NCBI RefSeq assembly: GCF_030812475.1
Contig: NZ_JAUSSR010000009.1
Span: forward strand, 186,001-250,000
DNA from: Pseudomonas lini
GTDB taxonomy: Bacteria; Pseudomonadota; Gammaproteobacteria; Pseudomonadales; Pseudomonadaceae
Length of the DNA stretch: 64,000 bases
Direction: 5' to 3'
The notes below the pieces were generated by a model. It was not told the origin of the DNA. It searched no databases and was given only the letters and a program-made list of their open reading frames with translations. Below, one piece after another: positions 17,255-25,750 of the stretch. A program made the position numbers and the translations under genes. Position 1 is the stretch's first letter, and every line of letters starts with the position of its first letter.

Positions 17255-19654
17255 ATGACCATTTTTTTGGACAACGATGCCGATCACCGGCGCGTGGTCA
17301 GCGAACGCTCGCAATTTGATTCGAACTCGGGCAGCGCTCTGGAGCGCCTCCTGTTCAACCATCGTGGCATTATCATGCTGGTGTGCGGTTTGCTGACCGT
17401 CCTGTGTGCCTTCCAGGCAAGCAAGCTGCAGGTCAACGCAGGGTTTGAAGACATCATTCCCCAGTCGCACCCCTATATCCGCAACTACCTGGAGAACAAA
17501 ACAGACCTTCGGGGGCTCGGCAACAATCTTCGCGTCGTCGTGGAAAATACCCAGGGCGACATCTACGACCCCGAATACCTGGAGGCGCTCAGGCAAGTGA
17601 ACGACAAGCTGTTCCTGATGCCGGGCGTGAACCGCTCCTTCGTGAAATCGATCTGGATGCCTGTCGTGCGCTGGACCGAGGTCACCGAGGAGGGGTTCCG
17701 CGGTGGCCCGGTGATGCCGGACACCTATGATGGCTCCGCCCGAGCGATCAGTGACCTGCGACTGAACGTCAGCCGAGCAGGGCTTCGCGCGAATCTAGTA
17801 GCCAACGATCAGCGCTCGGCCATGATCGTCGCGCCTTTGCTGGAGCGTTATGCCGACACCGGCAAGGCCATTGATTACCGCCAGCTTTACCATCAGCTCG
17901 AAACCTTGCGTTCAATGCAGGACACTGCCGTGCCGGACAAGCCGGGGAAAATTCGTGTCCACATCGTCGGGTTCGGGAAACTGGCCGGTGACCTGATCAG
18001 CGGTTTGTATCAGGTCATGCTCTACTTTGCTATCGCGGCCCTGGTGACCATTGTCATCCTGTTTTTCTACACCCGTTGCGTGCGCAGCACAGTCCTGGTA
18101 GTTGCCTGTTCACTGGTGGCGGTTGTGTGGCAACTGGGCATGGTGCGCGCGCTGGGTTATTCGCTCGATCCCTACTCCATACTCGTTCCGTTCCTGGTGT
18201 TTGCCATCGGCATTTCGCACGGCGCCCAGAAAATGAACGGCATCATGCAGGACATCGCCAGCGGTACGCACAAATACGTCGCGGCGCGTTTTACCTTTCG
18301 CCGATTGTTCTTGGCCGGGTTGACTGCACTGGTCGCCGACGCAGTCGGCTTCGCCGTGCTCATGATCATCGACATCCCGGTGATCAAGTCGTTGGCACTG
18401 ACCGCAAGTATTGGCGTTGCCGTGCTGGTATTCACCAACCTCATCCTGTTGCCAATTCTTCTGTCCTGCGTCGGTGTCGGCGCAGCGGCAGCACGGCGAA
18501 GCCACGAGGCCGTGCAGAATCCACCTGGCGCCTGGAACGTGCTGGTACGTTTCACTGAGCCTGCGTGGGCGATATCTGCGATCGGCGTGGCCGTCATACT
18601 CTCGGTTCTGGGCTTTGTCCTCAGCCTGCAGTTGCAGATTGGTGATCTTGACGCTGGCGCGCCGGAGCTGCGACCAGACGCGAGGTACAACCAGGACGCA
18701 GCATTCATCACGGACCACTACAGGCTGTCCAGTGATCAATTTGCTGTGATGGTAAAGACGCCGCCAGGAGGTTGCGAAGCCTGGCAGACTCAGATGGAAA
18801 TAGATCGTCTTGAATGGGCGTTGCAACAGGTGCCGGGCGTGCAGAGCACGGTGTCCCTGGCGGGCGCAGTCAGTCGGCTGTCCTCGGCCCTGTTCGAAGC
18901 CTCGCCGAAATGGATCACCATCAGCCATAACCAGGCACTGGTGAACACCTCGGTGCTGCGGGCTCAGGAAGCCAATCCGGACCTGGTCAATTCGGATTGT
19001 TCGATGGTGCCCGTCATCGCTTATCTGGCCGATCACAAGGCGCAGACGCTGAATCGGGTTTTGCTGGCCGTGGAAGCTTTCGCCCGCGAGCATGACTCCG
19101 ATCGTGCTTTGTTCCTCCCGGCCGCAGGTTCCGCGGGGATCGAAGCGGTGACAAATATTGTGGTGCGGGACGCCAATCGCACCATGCTGGTGTTCGTTTA
19201 TCTGGCGGTGGCCGTGCTGTGTTTTATCACGTTCCGCAGTTGGCGAGCGGTCGTGGTGGCCTTGGTGCCACTGATCGTGACTTCGATTTTGTGCGAGGCG
19301 CTGATGGTCGCGCTGGGGATCGGCGTCAAGGTTGCGACACTGCCCGTGATTGCCCTGGGGGTTGGCATCGGTGTCGACTACGCCTTGTACCTGCTCAGCG
19401 TGCAACTGGCCCAGCAGCGTAACGGGGTGCCGTTGGCGCAAGCCTACCGGCATGCGTTGCTGTTCACCGGCAAGGTGGTCGCGCTGGTAGGCGTCACACT
19501 CGCTGCTGGCGTCATCACCTGGGCATGGTCGCCTATCAAATTTCAGGCAGATATGGGCATTTTGCTGACCTTCATGTTCGTGTGGAACATGCTCGGTGCG
19601 CTGATCCTCATTCCAGCCTTGTCTTGCTTCCTGCTACGGAGTGCATCGCGATGA
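17255..19654 (+). CDS. RND transporter of the MMPL/hydrophobe type
   Basis: 799 residues from the ATG at 17255 (GAGGAG upstream). It has two halves, each with a first membrane helix (about residues 32-52 and about 440-460), a large periplasmic loop, and a group of five further helices (about 240-410 and 640-795). This is the layout of the RND superfamily, MMPL/HAE3-like, which moves lipids, hopanoids or hydrophobic compounds. With DUF1302, DUF1329 and YCF48 it probably forms an envelope-spanning system for a hydrophobic substrate. The MFS gene overlaps its stop codon (ATGA). Confidence 0.93.
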   Translation: MTIFLDNDADHRRVVSERSQFDSNSGSALERLLFNHRGIIMLVCGLLTVLCAFQASKLQVNAGFEDIIPQSHPYIRNYLENKTDLRGLGNNLRVVVENTQGDIYDPEYLEALRQVNDKLFLMPGVNRSFVKSIWMPVVRWTEVTEEGFRGGPVMPDTYDGSARAISDLRLNVSRAGLRANLVANDQRSAMIVAPLLERYADTGKAIDYRQLYHQLETLRSMQDTAVPDKPGKIRVHIVGFGKLAGDLISGLYQVMLYFAIAALVTIVILFFYTRCVRSTVLVVACSLVAVVWQLGMVRALGYSLDPYSILVPFLVFAIGISHGAQKMNGIMQDIASGTHKYVAARFTFRRLFLAGLTALVADAVGFAVLMIIDIPVIKSLALTASIGVAVLVFTNLILLPILLSCVGVGAAAARRSHEAVQNPPGAWNVLVRFTEPAWAISAIGVAVILSVLGFVLSLQLQIGDLDAGAPELRPDARYNQDAAFITDHYRLSSDQFAVMVKTPPGGCEAWQTQMEIDRLEWALQQVPGVQSTVSLAGAVSRLSSALFEASPKWITISHNQALVNTSVLRAQEANPDLVNSDCSMVPVIAYLADHKAQTLNRVLLAVEAFAREHDSDRALFLPAAGSAGIEAVTNIVVRDANRTMLVFVYLAVAVLCFITFRSWRAVVVALVPLIVTSILCEALMVALGIGVKVATLPVIALGVGIGVDYALYLLSVQLAQQRNGVPLAQAYRHALLFTGKVVALVGVTLAAGVITWAWSPIKFQADMGILLTFMFVWNMLGALILIPALSCFLLRSASR

Positions 19655-21006
19655 AACTGGAAATTCCCGGACCTGCAGCGAGCCTGCAAGCATTCCCCAA
19701 GCCGGCCACGGCGTGGTACATGACGGGCGTGCTCTTCCTGCTCTACTGGTTGTCGCTGCTGGATCGACTGGTCATCTCGCTGCTGGTCGACCCGATTCGC
19801 CGCGACCTGGGCATCACTGATTTCGAATTGTCACTGCTGCAAGGTTTTGCCTTCGGCGTCTTTTACGCAGTGTGCGGGTTACCTTTGGGCTGGCTGGTGG
19901 ATCGCTTCAGTCGACGTTGGGTCATTTTCGGCGGCGTAACTATCTGGACGCTGGCCACCACTTTCTGCGGCGTGGCTCACAGCTATTGGCAGCTTTTTCT
20001 GGCGCGTGTCGGTGTCGGCGCAGGGGAGGCCGCCTTGAGTCCGGCGGCGTATTCGCTGATGGCCGATAGCTTCCCGGCGCACCGGCTGACGACTGCCCTG
20101 GCGGTCTATTCCCTCGGCTCGCTGTTCGGAACCGGCATGGCCTATCTACTGGGCGGTGTCATCGTCGGCCTGGTCAGTGAGCATCACTCGGTGCTGCTAC
20201 CGCTGGTTGGCGAAGTGCGCTCATGGCAACTGGTCTTCATCGCCATTGGCCTTCCTGGTGTGTTCCTGGGTTTGTTGGTATTCACCTTCCGCGAGCCTCC
20301 CCGGCGCACCACTGCTTCCTCGCGCCCATCCACCGCCCTGGTGGGCCAAGTGTTCGGCGAGGTCTTTCGGCATATTCGCCGCCACGGACGGTTTTTCTTC
20401 TGTCACCATATAGGCTTCACGCTGTGCGTCATGGCTGTCGCGGGAATGGCACTATGGGCGCCCACCTACCTTTATCGCGCTTTCGCGTGGAAGCCTGCAC
20501 AGGTGGGAATCTGGCTTGGCGTGGTGGGTACGTTGGGCGGGGTCATCGGTGCGTTGGGATGCGGTCAGTTGATTGATCGGCAGGTCGCCCGAGGGCGCCT
20601 TGACGCTCACATGCGGTTGTTCAGCCTGACCTCCCTCGTGAGCGTGCCGGTCGCGGTGGTCGGAGTGCTGTGGCACGACCCGTATATATTCCTGGCGGCC
20701 TTCTTCCTCATCCAGGTGCTGGTCAGCCCGATCATGGGCATTTCAGCCGCGGCCCTGCAAATCGCTGCCCCGGCTCACCTGCGTGGTCGTCTGTCCTCGC
20801 TCTATCTATTCGTGATGATCTTGCTGGGAATTGGCGCTGGACCCTCAGTCGTCGCCGCATTCACCGATTTCATTTTCCAGGACGATGCCAAGGTGGGTTA
20901 TTCGCTCGCGTTGATCTTCGTCCTGGCCTGTCCGTTATCCGCACTTGCCCTCCACTTGGGCCGTCCGGCCATGCGCTCGGCCGTGGTAGAAAACTTGGCG
21001 GTCTGA
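19651..21006 (+). CDS. MFS transporter (spinster-like)
   Basis: 451 residues from the ATG at 19651, which overlaps the RND stop codon; a longer frame upstream is only shadow. Twelve hydrophobic segments are visible. The loop between helices 2 and 3 has the MFS motif GWLVDRFSRR. Near the N-terminus the sequence LSLLDRLVISLLVDPIRRDL is typical of the spinster-like group found in catabolic clusters of Pseudomonas and Sphingomonas. It would carry the substrate or an acidic intermediate across the inner membrane. It ends the operon. Confidence 0.92.
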   Translation: MKLEIPGPAASLQAFPKPATAWYMTGVLFLLYWLSLLDRLVISLLVDPIRRDLGITDFELSLLQGFAFGVFYAVCGLPLGWLVDRFSRRWVIFGGVTIWTLATTFCGVAHSYWQLFLARVGVGAGEAALSPAAYSLMADSFPAHRLTTALAVYSLGSLFGTGMAYLLGGVIVGLVSEHHSVLLPLVGEVRSWQLVFIAIGLPGVFLGLLVFTFREPPRRTTASSRPSTALVGQVFGEVFRHIRRHGRFFFCHHIGFTLCVMAVAGMALWAPTYLYRAFAWKPAQVGIWLGVVGTLGGVIGALGCGQLIDRQVARGRLDAHMRLFSLTSLVSVPVAVVGVLWHDPYIFLAAFFLIQVLVSPIMGISAAALQIAAPAHLRGRLSSLYLFVMILLGIGAGPSVVAAFTDFIFQDDAKVGYSLALIFVLACPLSALALHLGRPAMRSAVVENLAV

Positions 21007-21023
21007 GTGCTGGCAACGTAAGC

Positions 21024-21053
21024 AAAAAAATGAGGCGTGATGCGGCACGCCTC
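21024..21053 (-). terminator. Rho-independent terminator of the thioesterase-ECH-ETF-QO-MFS operon
   Basis: GAGGCGTG (21032-21039) pairs with CACGCCTC (21046-21053), a perfect 8-bp stem with a 6-nt loop. On the reverse strand it is followed by seven T within 21024-21030. It sits between the ends of two convergent operons. Confidence 0.85.
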
Positions 21054-21100
21054 TTGAGGGGAATCAACGAAGGGGTATTTCTAGTTTTTCCGGATACTGC

Positions 21101-21541
21101 TCACGGAGCATCGTCACCGGGCAGGTGGACGAACTTGAAGGTCCCGCTGGCGCTGGCCACAAGCCGTCCTTGCTCATCAAACAGGTCGCCGTCGCAAAAT
21201 GCGAGACTCTTGCTGGCGTATCGCAACCGGCCACGTGCCGACAGTCTCCCGGCGGCGCCACCAGGACGCAGGAAATTGGTTTTCATTTCCACCGTCACAC
21301 ATGAACGGCATTTGGGATCTGAAGTGCGGGCCGCTGCCGCCATGGCCATATCGAGCAGGGTCATCATCAATCCCCCATGCGCCTGGCCAGCGCCATTGAG
21401 GTGTTTGTGCTCCAGATCGACAACCAGGCACGGGGGCTCGGGGTCTGGTTCGACGAGGATATCCAGGTAGTCAAGAAAGGGAACATCCACACGGTAATCA
21501 GCGTAACGGACGGCTCTTTTTCTGGTGTCGTGATCAGCCAT
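21101..21541 (-). CDS. PaaI-type hotdog thioesterase
   Basis: 146 residues, hotdog fold with HGG at 55-57 and Asp64 in the catalytic helix. AGGAGA lies just before the ATG. It would hydrolyse acyl-CoA intermediates. It differs from the thioesterase at 12262 in the N-terminal region, so they are not recent duplicates. It is the last gene of the reverse operon that includes ETF-QO, starting 8 nt after the ECH. Confidence 0.88.
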   Translation of the reverse strand: MADHDTRKRAVRYADYRVDVPFLDYLDILVEPDPEPPCLVVDLEHKHLNGAGQAHGGLMMTLLDMAMAAAARTSDPKCRSCVTVEMKTNFLRPGGAAGRLSARGRLRYASKSLAFCDGDLFDEQGRLVASASGTFKFVHLPGDDAP

Positions 21542-21549
21542 GTGGTCTC

Positions 21550-22326
21550 CTAACGGTGCTTGAATTGCGGCGGGCGTTTTTCCACGAATGCGGCCAGGCC
21601 TTCGCTCTGGTCTTCGGTGCCAAACGTGACATAGGCCATACGACGCTCGTAAAGAACCCCTTCGCTGAGACTGCTTTCAAACGCCCTGTTGACGCATTCC
21701 TTGGCCAATGCCACGACCGGTTGCGAGAACCCAGCCATTTTGGCCGCCAATGCCAATGCCTCATTACGAAGTTCAGCGAGCGGTACCACACGGCTGACCA
21801 GGCCGCTGCGTTCGGCTTCTTCTGCCAGCATCGGACGGCCACTGAGGATCATTTCCATGGCCTTGTACTTGCCAACGGCGCGTGTAAGACGTTGAGTGCC
21901 TCCGGCGCCAGGAATGGTCGCCAGAGTGATTTCGGGCAGGGCGAAACGTGCGTTATCGGCAGCGATGATGACATCGCACATCATCGCCAGCTCACAACCG
22001 CCACCGAGTGCCAGACCACTCACCGCCGCGATTACCGGTTTACGACAGCACGCGGCGCGCTCCCAGTTGGCGGTGATGAACTGCCGCTTGAAGACGTCCA
22101 TCATGCTCCACTCGCGCATCATCTTGATGTCTGCGCCGGCAGCGAAGGCCTTGTCGCTGCCGATCAGCACGATGGCGCCGATCGTGTCATCCGCCTCCAG
22201 CTCGTCGAGCACGGTGGTCAGCTCGTCCATCAACTGATCGTTTAATGCGTTGTAGGCTTCTGGTCGGTTCAGGCGTACTACGCCGACATTTTCCTGTTTT
22301 TCCAGGATGAGGGTTTCAAAAGGCAT
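21550..22326 (-). CDS. Enoyl-CoA hydratase
   Basis: 258 residues. It has the canonical crotonase features: FAAGADIKMM near 62-71, SGLALGGGCELAMMCD near 100-115 and PEITLATIPGAGG near 130-142. Both catalytic Glu residues of a hydratase appear to be present, unlike several other ECH paralogues in the window. It would add water to a 2-enoyl-CoA. It is probably the general straight-chain hydratase of the cluster. GGAG precedes the ATG; ETF-QO is 44 nt upstream on the same strand. Confidence 0.93.
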   Translation of the reverse strand: MPFETLILEKQENVGVVRLNRPEAYNALNDQLMDELTTVLDELEADDTIGAIVLIGSDKAFAAGADIKMMREWSMMDVFKRQFITANWERAACCRKPVIAAVSGLALGGGCELAMMCDVIIAADNARFALPEITLATIPGAGGTQRLTRAVGKYKAMEMILSGRPMLAEEAERSGLVSRVVPLAELRNEALALAAKMAGFSQPVVALAKECVNRAFESSLSEGVLYERRMAYVTFGTEDQSEGLAAFVEKRPPQFKHR

Positions 22327-22370
22327 ATTTCCGCTCCTGTGGAAGCAGGCGCTGAGGCGCCAGGGTTGCG

Positions 22371-24029
22371 TTACATGTTGGGGTAGTTGGGGCCGCCAGC
22401 GCCTTCAGGGGGCACCCACGTGATGTTTTGCGCAGGGTCCTTGATGTCGCAGGTCTTGCAATGCACGCAATTCTGCGCATTGATCTGGAAGCGCTTATGA
22501 CCGTCCTCCTGCGTCACCACTTCGTACACGCCGGCCGGGCAATACCGCTGCGCGGGCTCGTCGTACAGCGGCAGGTTGCTGGTCAGGGGGACATCCGGAT
22601 CGGCGAGCCTTAAATGGCAAGGTTGTTCCTCTTCATGATTGGTGTTGGAGAGAAACACCGACGACAGCTTGTCGAAGCTGAGCTTGCCGTCCGGTCTGGG
22701 GTAGCTGATTTTTTCGGATTTGGCCGCAGGCTTGAGGCAGGCATGATCCGGTTTGTTGTCGTGGAGCGTAAACGGCAGCTTTCCGCCGAAGACATTCTGG
22801 TCAATGAAGTTGAAAGCACCGCCAGCCAGCGCGCCAAACTTGTGCAGGGCGGCACCAAAGTTGCGGCTACGGAACAACTCGTCGTACAGCCAACTGGCCT
22901 TGAAGCCCTCGACGTATTCATGAAGCATGTCGCCACCTTCGCGGCCGGCGAGCAGGGCATCGGCTACTGCTTGCGCAGCAAGCATGCCGGACTTCATGGC
23001 GGTATGGCTGCCTTTGATCTTGGCGAAATTCAGGGTCCCAAGGTCGCAGCCAATCAGTGCGCCGCCAGGAAATATCATTTTTGGAAGCGAGTTCAAACCG
23101 CCCTTGCAAATGGCGCGGGCGCCGTAGGACAAGCGTTTGCCGCCTTCCAGATAGTGTGCGACCACCGGGTGATGCTTGTACCGTTGGAATTCGTCGAACG
23201 GCGACAGGTACGGGTTGCTGTAGGACAGGTCGACAATCAGCCCGACCACCACCTGGTTGTTTTCCAGGTGATAAAGGAAAGAGCCGCCGGGATTGTCGTC
23301 ATTGAGCGGCCAACCTGCGGTGTGCACCACGAGCCCAGGTTCGTGCCGAGTGGGGTCGATTTCCCAGATTTCCTTGACGCCTATTCCGTAATGCTGGGCA
23401 TCTGCCTCGCTATCGAGCTGATATTGTTTGATCAGTTGTTTGCCAATGTGTCCACGGCAGCCCTCGGCAAACAAGGTGTACTTGCCGCGCAATTCCATGC
23501 CGGGTGTGTACAGGCCATCTTTGGGCTGGCCGTCACGATCCACCCCAAGGTCACCCGTCACAATGCCGCGCACCACGCCTGCTTTGTCGATCAACGCTTG
23601 CTGGGCCGCAAAGCCTGGGTAGATCTCGACGCCCAGGTTCTCCGCCTGCTGGCCAAGCCACCGGCAAAGATTACCGAGCGAAATGATGTAGTTACCTTCG
23701 TTGTGCATCGTCTTGGGCACAAAGAATGCCGGTATCTGGGTGGCGGTATCCGGCCCCTGCAGCAGATAGATGTCGTCGCGGGTCACTGGCGTGTTGAGCG
23801 GCGCACCCCGTTCGTGCCAATCGGGGAATAACTCGTCCAGGGCGCGAGTTTCAAACACTGCGCCTGAGAGGATATGGGCGCCGACCTCGGAACCTTTTTC
23901 GACCACACACACGCTGATCTCCCGGCCCGCATCAGTGGCAAGCTGTTTCAGTCGGCACGCCGCTGACAGGCCGGAGGGGCCTGCGCCCACGATGACAACG
24001 TCAAATTCCATGTACTCACGATCGGACAA
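22371..24029 (-). CDS. Electron transfer flavoprotein-ubiquinone oxidoreductase
   Basis: 552 residues, the full family length. The start is a TTG at 24029, 8 nt after GGAG; an ATG at 24011 is the alternative. The FAD motif GAGPSG is at 15-20. The C-terminal 4Fe-4S domain has Cys residues in RYCPAGVYE and NCVHCKTCDIKDP. The enzyme takes electrons from reduced ETF and gives them to ubiquinone at the inner membrane. It closely resembles the housekeeping Pseudomonas protein, so this is probably a second, cluster-dedicated copy that serves the eight ACADs here together with EtfBA at 50864. Confidence 0.96.
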   Translation of the reverse strand: MSDREYMEFDVVIVGAGPSGLSAACRLKQLATDAGREISVCVVEKGSEVGAHILSGAVFETRALDELFPDWHERGAPLNTPVTRDDIYLLQGPDTATQIPAFFVPKTMHNEGNYIISLGNLCRWLGQQAENLGVEIYPGFAAQQALIDKAGVVRGIVTGDLGVDRDGQPKDGLYTPGMELRGKYTLFAEGCRGHIGKQLIKQYQLDSEADAQHYGIGVKEIWEIDPTRHEPGLVVHTAGWPLNDDNPGGSFLYHLENNQVVVGLIVDLSYSNPYLSPFDEFQRYKHHPVVAHYLEGGKRLSYGARAICKGGLNSLPKMIFPGGALIGCDLGTLNFAKIKGSHTAMKSGMLAAQAVADALLAGREGGDMLHEYVEGFKASWLYDELFRSRNFGAALHKFGALAGGAFNFIDQNVFGGKLPFTLHDNKPDHACLKPAAKSEKISYPRPDGKLSFDKLSSVFLSNTNHEEEQPCHLRLADPDVPLTSNLPLYDEPAQRYCPAGVYEVVTQEDGHKRFQINAQNCVHCKTCDIKDPAQNITWVPPEGAGGPNYPNM

Positions 24030-24069
24030 CAGATTTTCTCCTATGCCACGTCTGCGGTGGCGACCAGTT

Positions 24070-25680
24070 TCACGGTAGCGTCGCAGTCGCGACGAGCAGG
24101 TAGTGGGACACCGAAGGGACAGTCCCGGGTTTCAGGTAATGTGTCAGTTGGCTTTCCTGCTCGAAATCAGCCAGCGTGCTTCTTTGGCGCTGCAGCAGAT
24201 GCTCGCCCCAGGAGGCAATGATGAAGCGCTCGCTGAAACGCTGGGGGTCGGCAAGATCCTGATACAGGAGCCAGTGGCTGGCGCCGTCGCGTTTGCGGAT
24301 GCGCCCCAGGCGAAACAGCTGATTGCAGAATCGATCCTGGTGCTCGGCCACAATCTGATAGTCGACCTGGACCGCCACCGGCCCGTCACTGGCATTCGGG
24401 CTGCCGTACACGCGTGGCTCCGCCCAGTGTGCCGACAAGGTCACCTCGGCTTCCTGGCCCATGCGCAATGGATAATGACGGGTAAAAAACAGACCGATGG
24501 CGATCAAGCCCGCGGCAAGGGTCAGCGTCCACGAAACCCCCATGTAGTTGGCCACTGCGCCCCAGAGCATGCCGCCAATGGCCATGGAACCCTGGAACGT
24601 CAGCATGAAGATGGCCAATGCCCGCGCCCGCACCCAGGCCGGGAGGGTGGTCTGGTAGGCAGCACTGGTGGTCGAATTGAAGTTGATCCAGGCCGCGCCG
24701 GCTAATACCAGGGTGATGCTGGTCAGGTAGAGGAAGGGGGTCCAGGCCGCAACCAGCATTGCCAGCATGAAGATGACGCTGGATATCGCCGCCAGGCGCT
24801 GCAGATTATTGATGCGCGACCTGAACTGGTTGAGCAGGACTCCGCCCAGAACGGCGCCGGCGCCCAGACTGCCCACCAGCAGGCCGTAGCCGCCCACCTC
24901 GTCGCCGCCAGCGACCAACGGCAGCAAGGCCCAGAGGCTGCTCGCGCAACTGATGAAGAACAAAGTCCGCAGGATGTGACCATGCAGCGGATACGCATGG
25001 CGAACATACCGCAGGCCGGTACGCATGGCGGTCAGCAGTGGCTCCCTTGGCGCAGGCGTCGTAGGGCCAGGTCGATACCCGAAAATGAATATCGCGAGCA
25101 CGGCCACCAGCAACACGATGTTCAGAGCGAACACCCATTGCAGGCTCGAACTGGCAATGATGATGCCGGCGAGGGCGGGCCCCACGGCACGGGCTGCGTT
25201 ATAGGCGATCGCATTGAGATTGATGGCTGCGCCCAGAACACTGCGAGGCACCGCATCCGACGTCGTCGCCTGCCAGGCGGGGATACTCACCGCGCTGCCG
25301 GTTCCGAGGCTGAACGCCAACAGTAAGAGACCCCACGGCGTAAGCTGATCATTGATCAACAACAAGAAGAGCAACACAGTCGCAGCCAGCATCCAGGCGT
25401 GAGTGACGATCAGGATCCGCCGCTTGTCGATGAAGTCGGCATAAACGCCGGCCGGCAGACCGAAGAGGAAAGCCGGCAAGGTGATTGCCGTCTGCACCAG
25501 CGCCACCATCAACGGAGAGGGATCGAACTGGACCATCAACCACGCTGCCGCGACGTTCTGCATCCACAGGCAGATGTTCGCTGTCAGCGTTGCGCACCAG
25601 ACGGCCCGAAACAACGCATAACGCAACGGTGGCAGGTTATCGGCCGTTGTTTGATGGCCTGTGGATCCGTCTGGCTGCAT
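24070..25680 (-). CDS. MFS_3-type exporter with C-terminal monooxygenase-like domain
   Basis: 536 residues. Residues about 20-405 form a 12-helix MFS transporter of the EntS/MFS_3 group (FGLPAGVYADFIDKRRIL is the loop 2-3 motif). The last 110 or so residues (about 425-530) are a soluble domain with the look of a dimeric alpha-beta antibiotic-monooxygenase-like fold (RIRKRDGASHWLLYQDLAD). This two-part layout is seen in a known MFS_3 subgroup. The domain may be a sensor or ligand-binding module. It is first in the reverse operon with ETF-QO, ECH and thioesterase; the operator at 25719 is upstream. Confidence 0.88.
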   Translation of the reverse strand: MQPDGSTGHQTTADNLPPLRYALFRAVWCATLTANICLWMQNVAAAWLMVQFDPSPLMVALVQTAITLPAFLFGLPAGVYADFIDKRRILIVTHAWMLAATVLLFLLLINDQLTPWGLLLLAFSLGTGSAVSIPAWQATTSDAVPRSVLGAAINLNAIAYNAARAVGPALAGIIIASSSLQWVFALNIVLLVAVLAIFIFGYRPGPTTPAPREPLLTAMRTGLRYVRHAYPLHGHILRTLFFISCASSLWALLPLVAGGDEVGGYGLLVGSLGAGAVLGGVLLNQFRSRINNLQRLAAISSVIFMLAMLVAAWTPFLYLTSITLVLAGAAWINFNSTTSAAYQTTLPAWVRARALAIFMLTFQGSMAIGGMLWGAVANYMGVSWTLTLAAGLIAIGLFFTRHYPLRMGQEAEVTLSAHWAEPRVYGSPNASDGPVAVQVDYQIVAEHQDRFCNQLFRLGRIRKRDGASHWLLYQDLADPQRFSERFIIASWGEHLLQRQRSTLADFEQESQLTHYLKPGTVPSVSHYLLVATATLP

Positions 25681-25699
25681 GCTGGGCCTGTCGGGGGTG

Positions 25700-25750
25700 T
25701 GACCCCTATTTATTATAATGAACGGTGTTTACTATTCTGAATGCGTTTTT
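25700..25750. promoter_or_regulatory. Tandem operators upstream of the MFS_3-ETF-QO operon
   Basis: The central site, 25719-25731 (TGAAC-GGT-GTTTA), matches the palindrome at 9 of 10 positions. Weaker copies occur exactly 19 bp to each side: 25700-25712 (TGACC-CCT-ATTTA, 7/10) and 25738-25750 (TGAAT-GCG-TTTTT, 6/10). A TATAAT box on the reverse strand lies at 25712-25717, next to the central site. The third copy runs into the end of the ligase-hydrolase gene. Confidence 0.62.

Noticed and set aside
18110..19453. 447-codon open frame on the reverse strand inside the RND gene
   Set aside because: Its composition is rich in His, Gln and Arg, as expected for the antisense of membrane helices; no recognisable protein.
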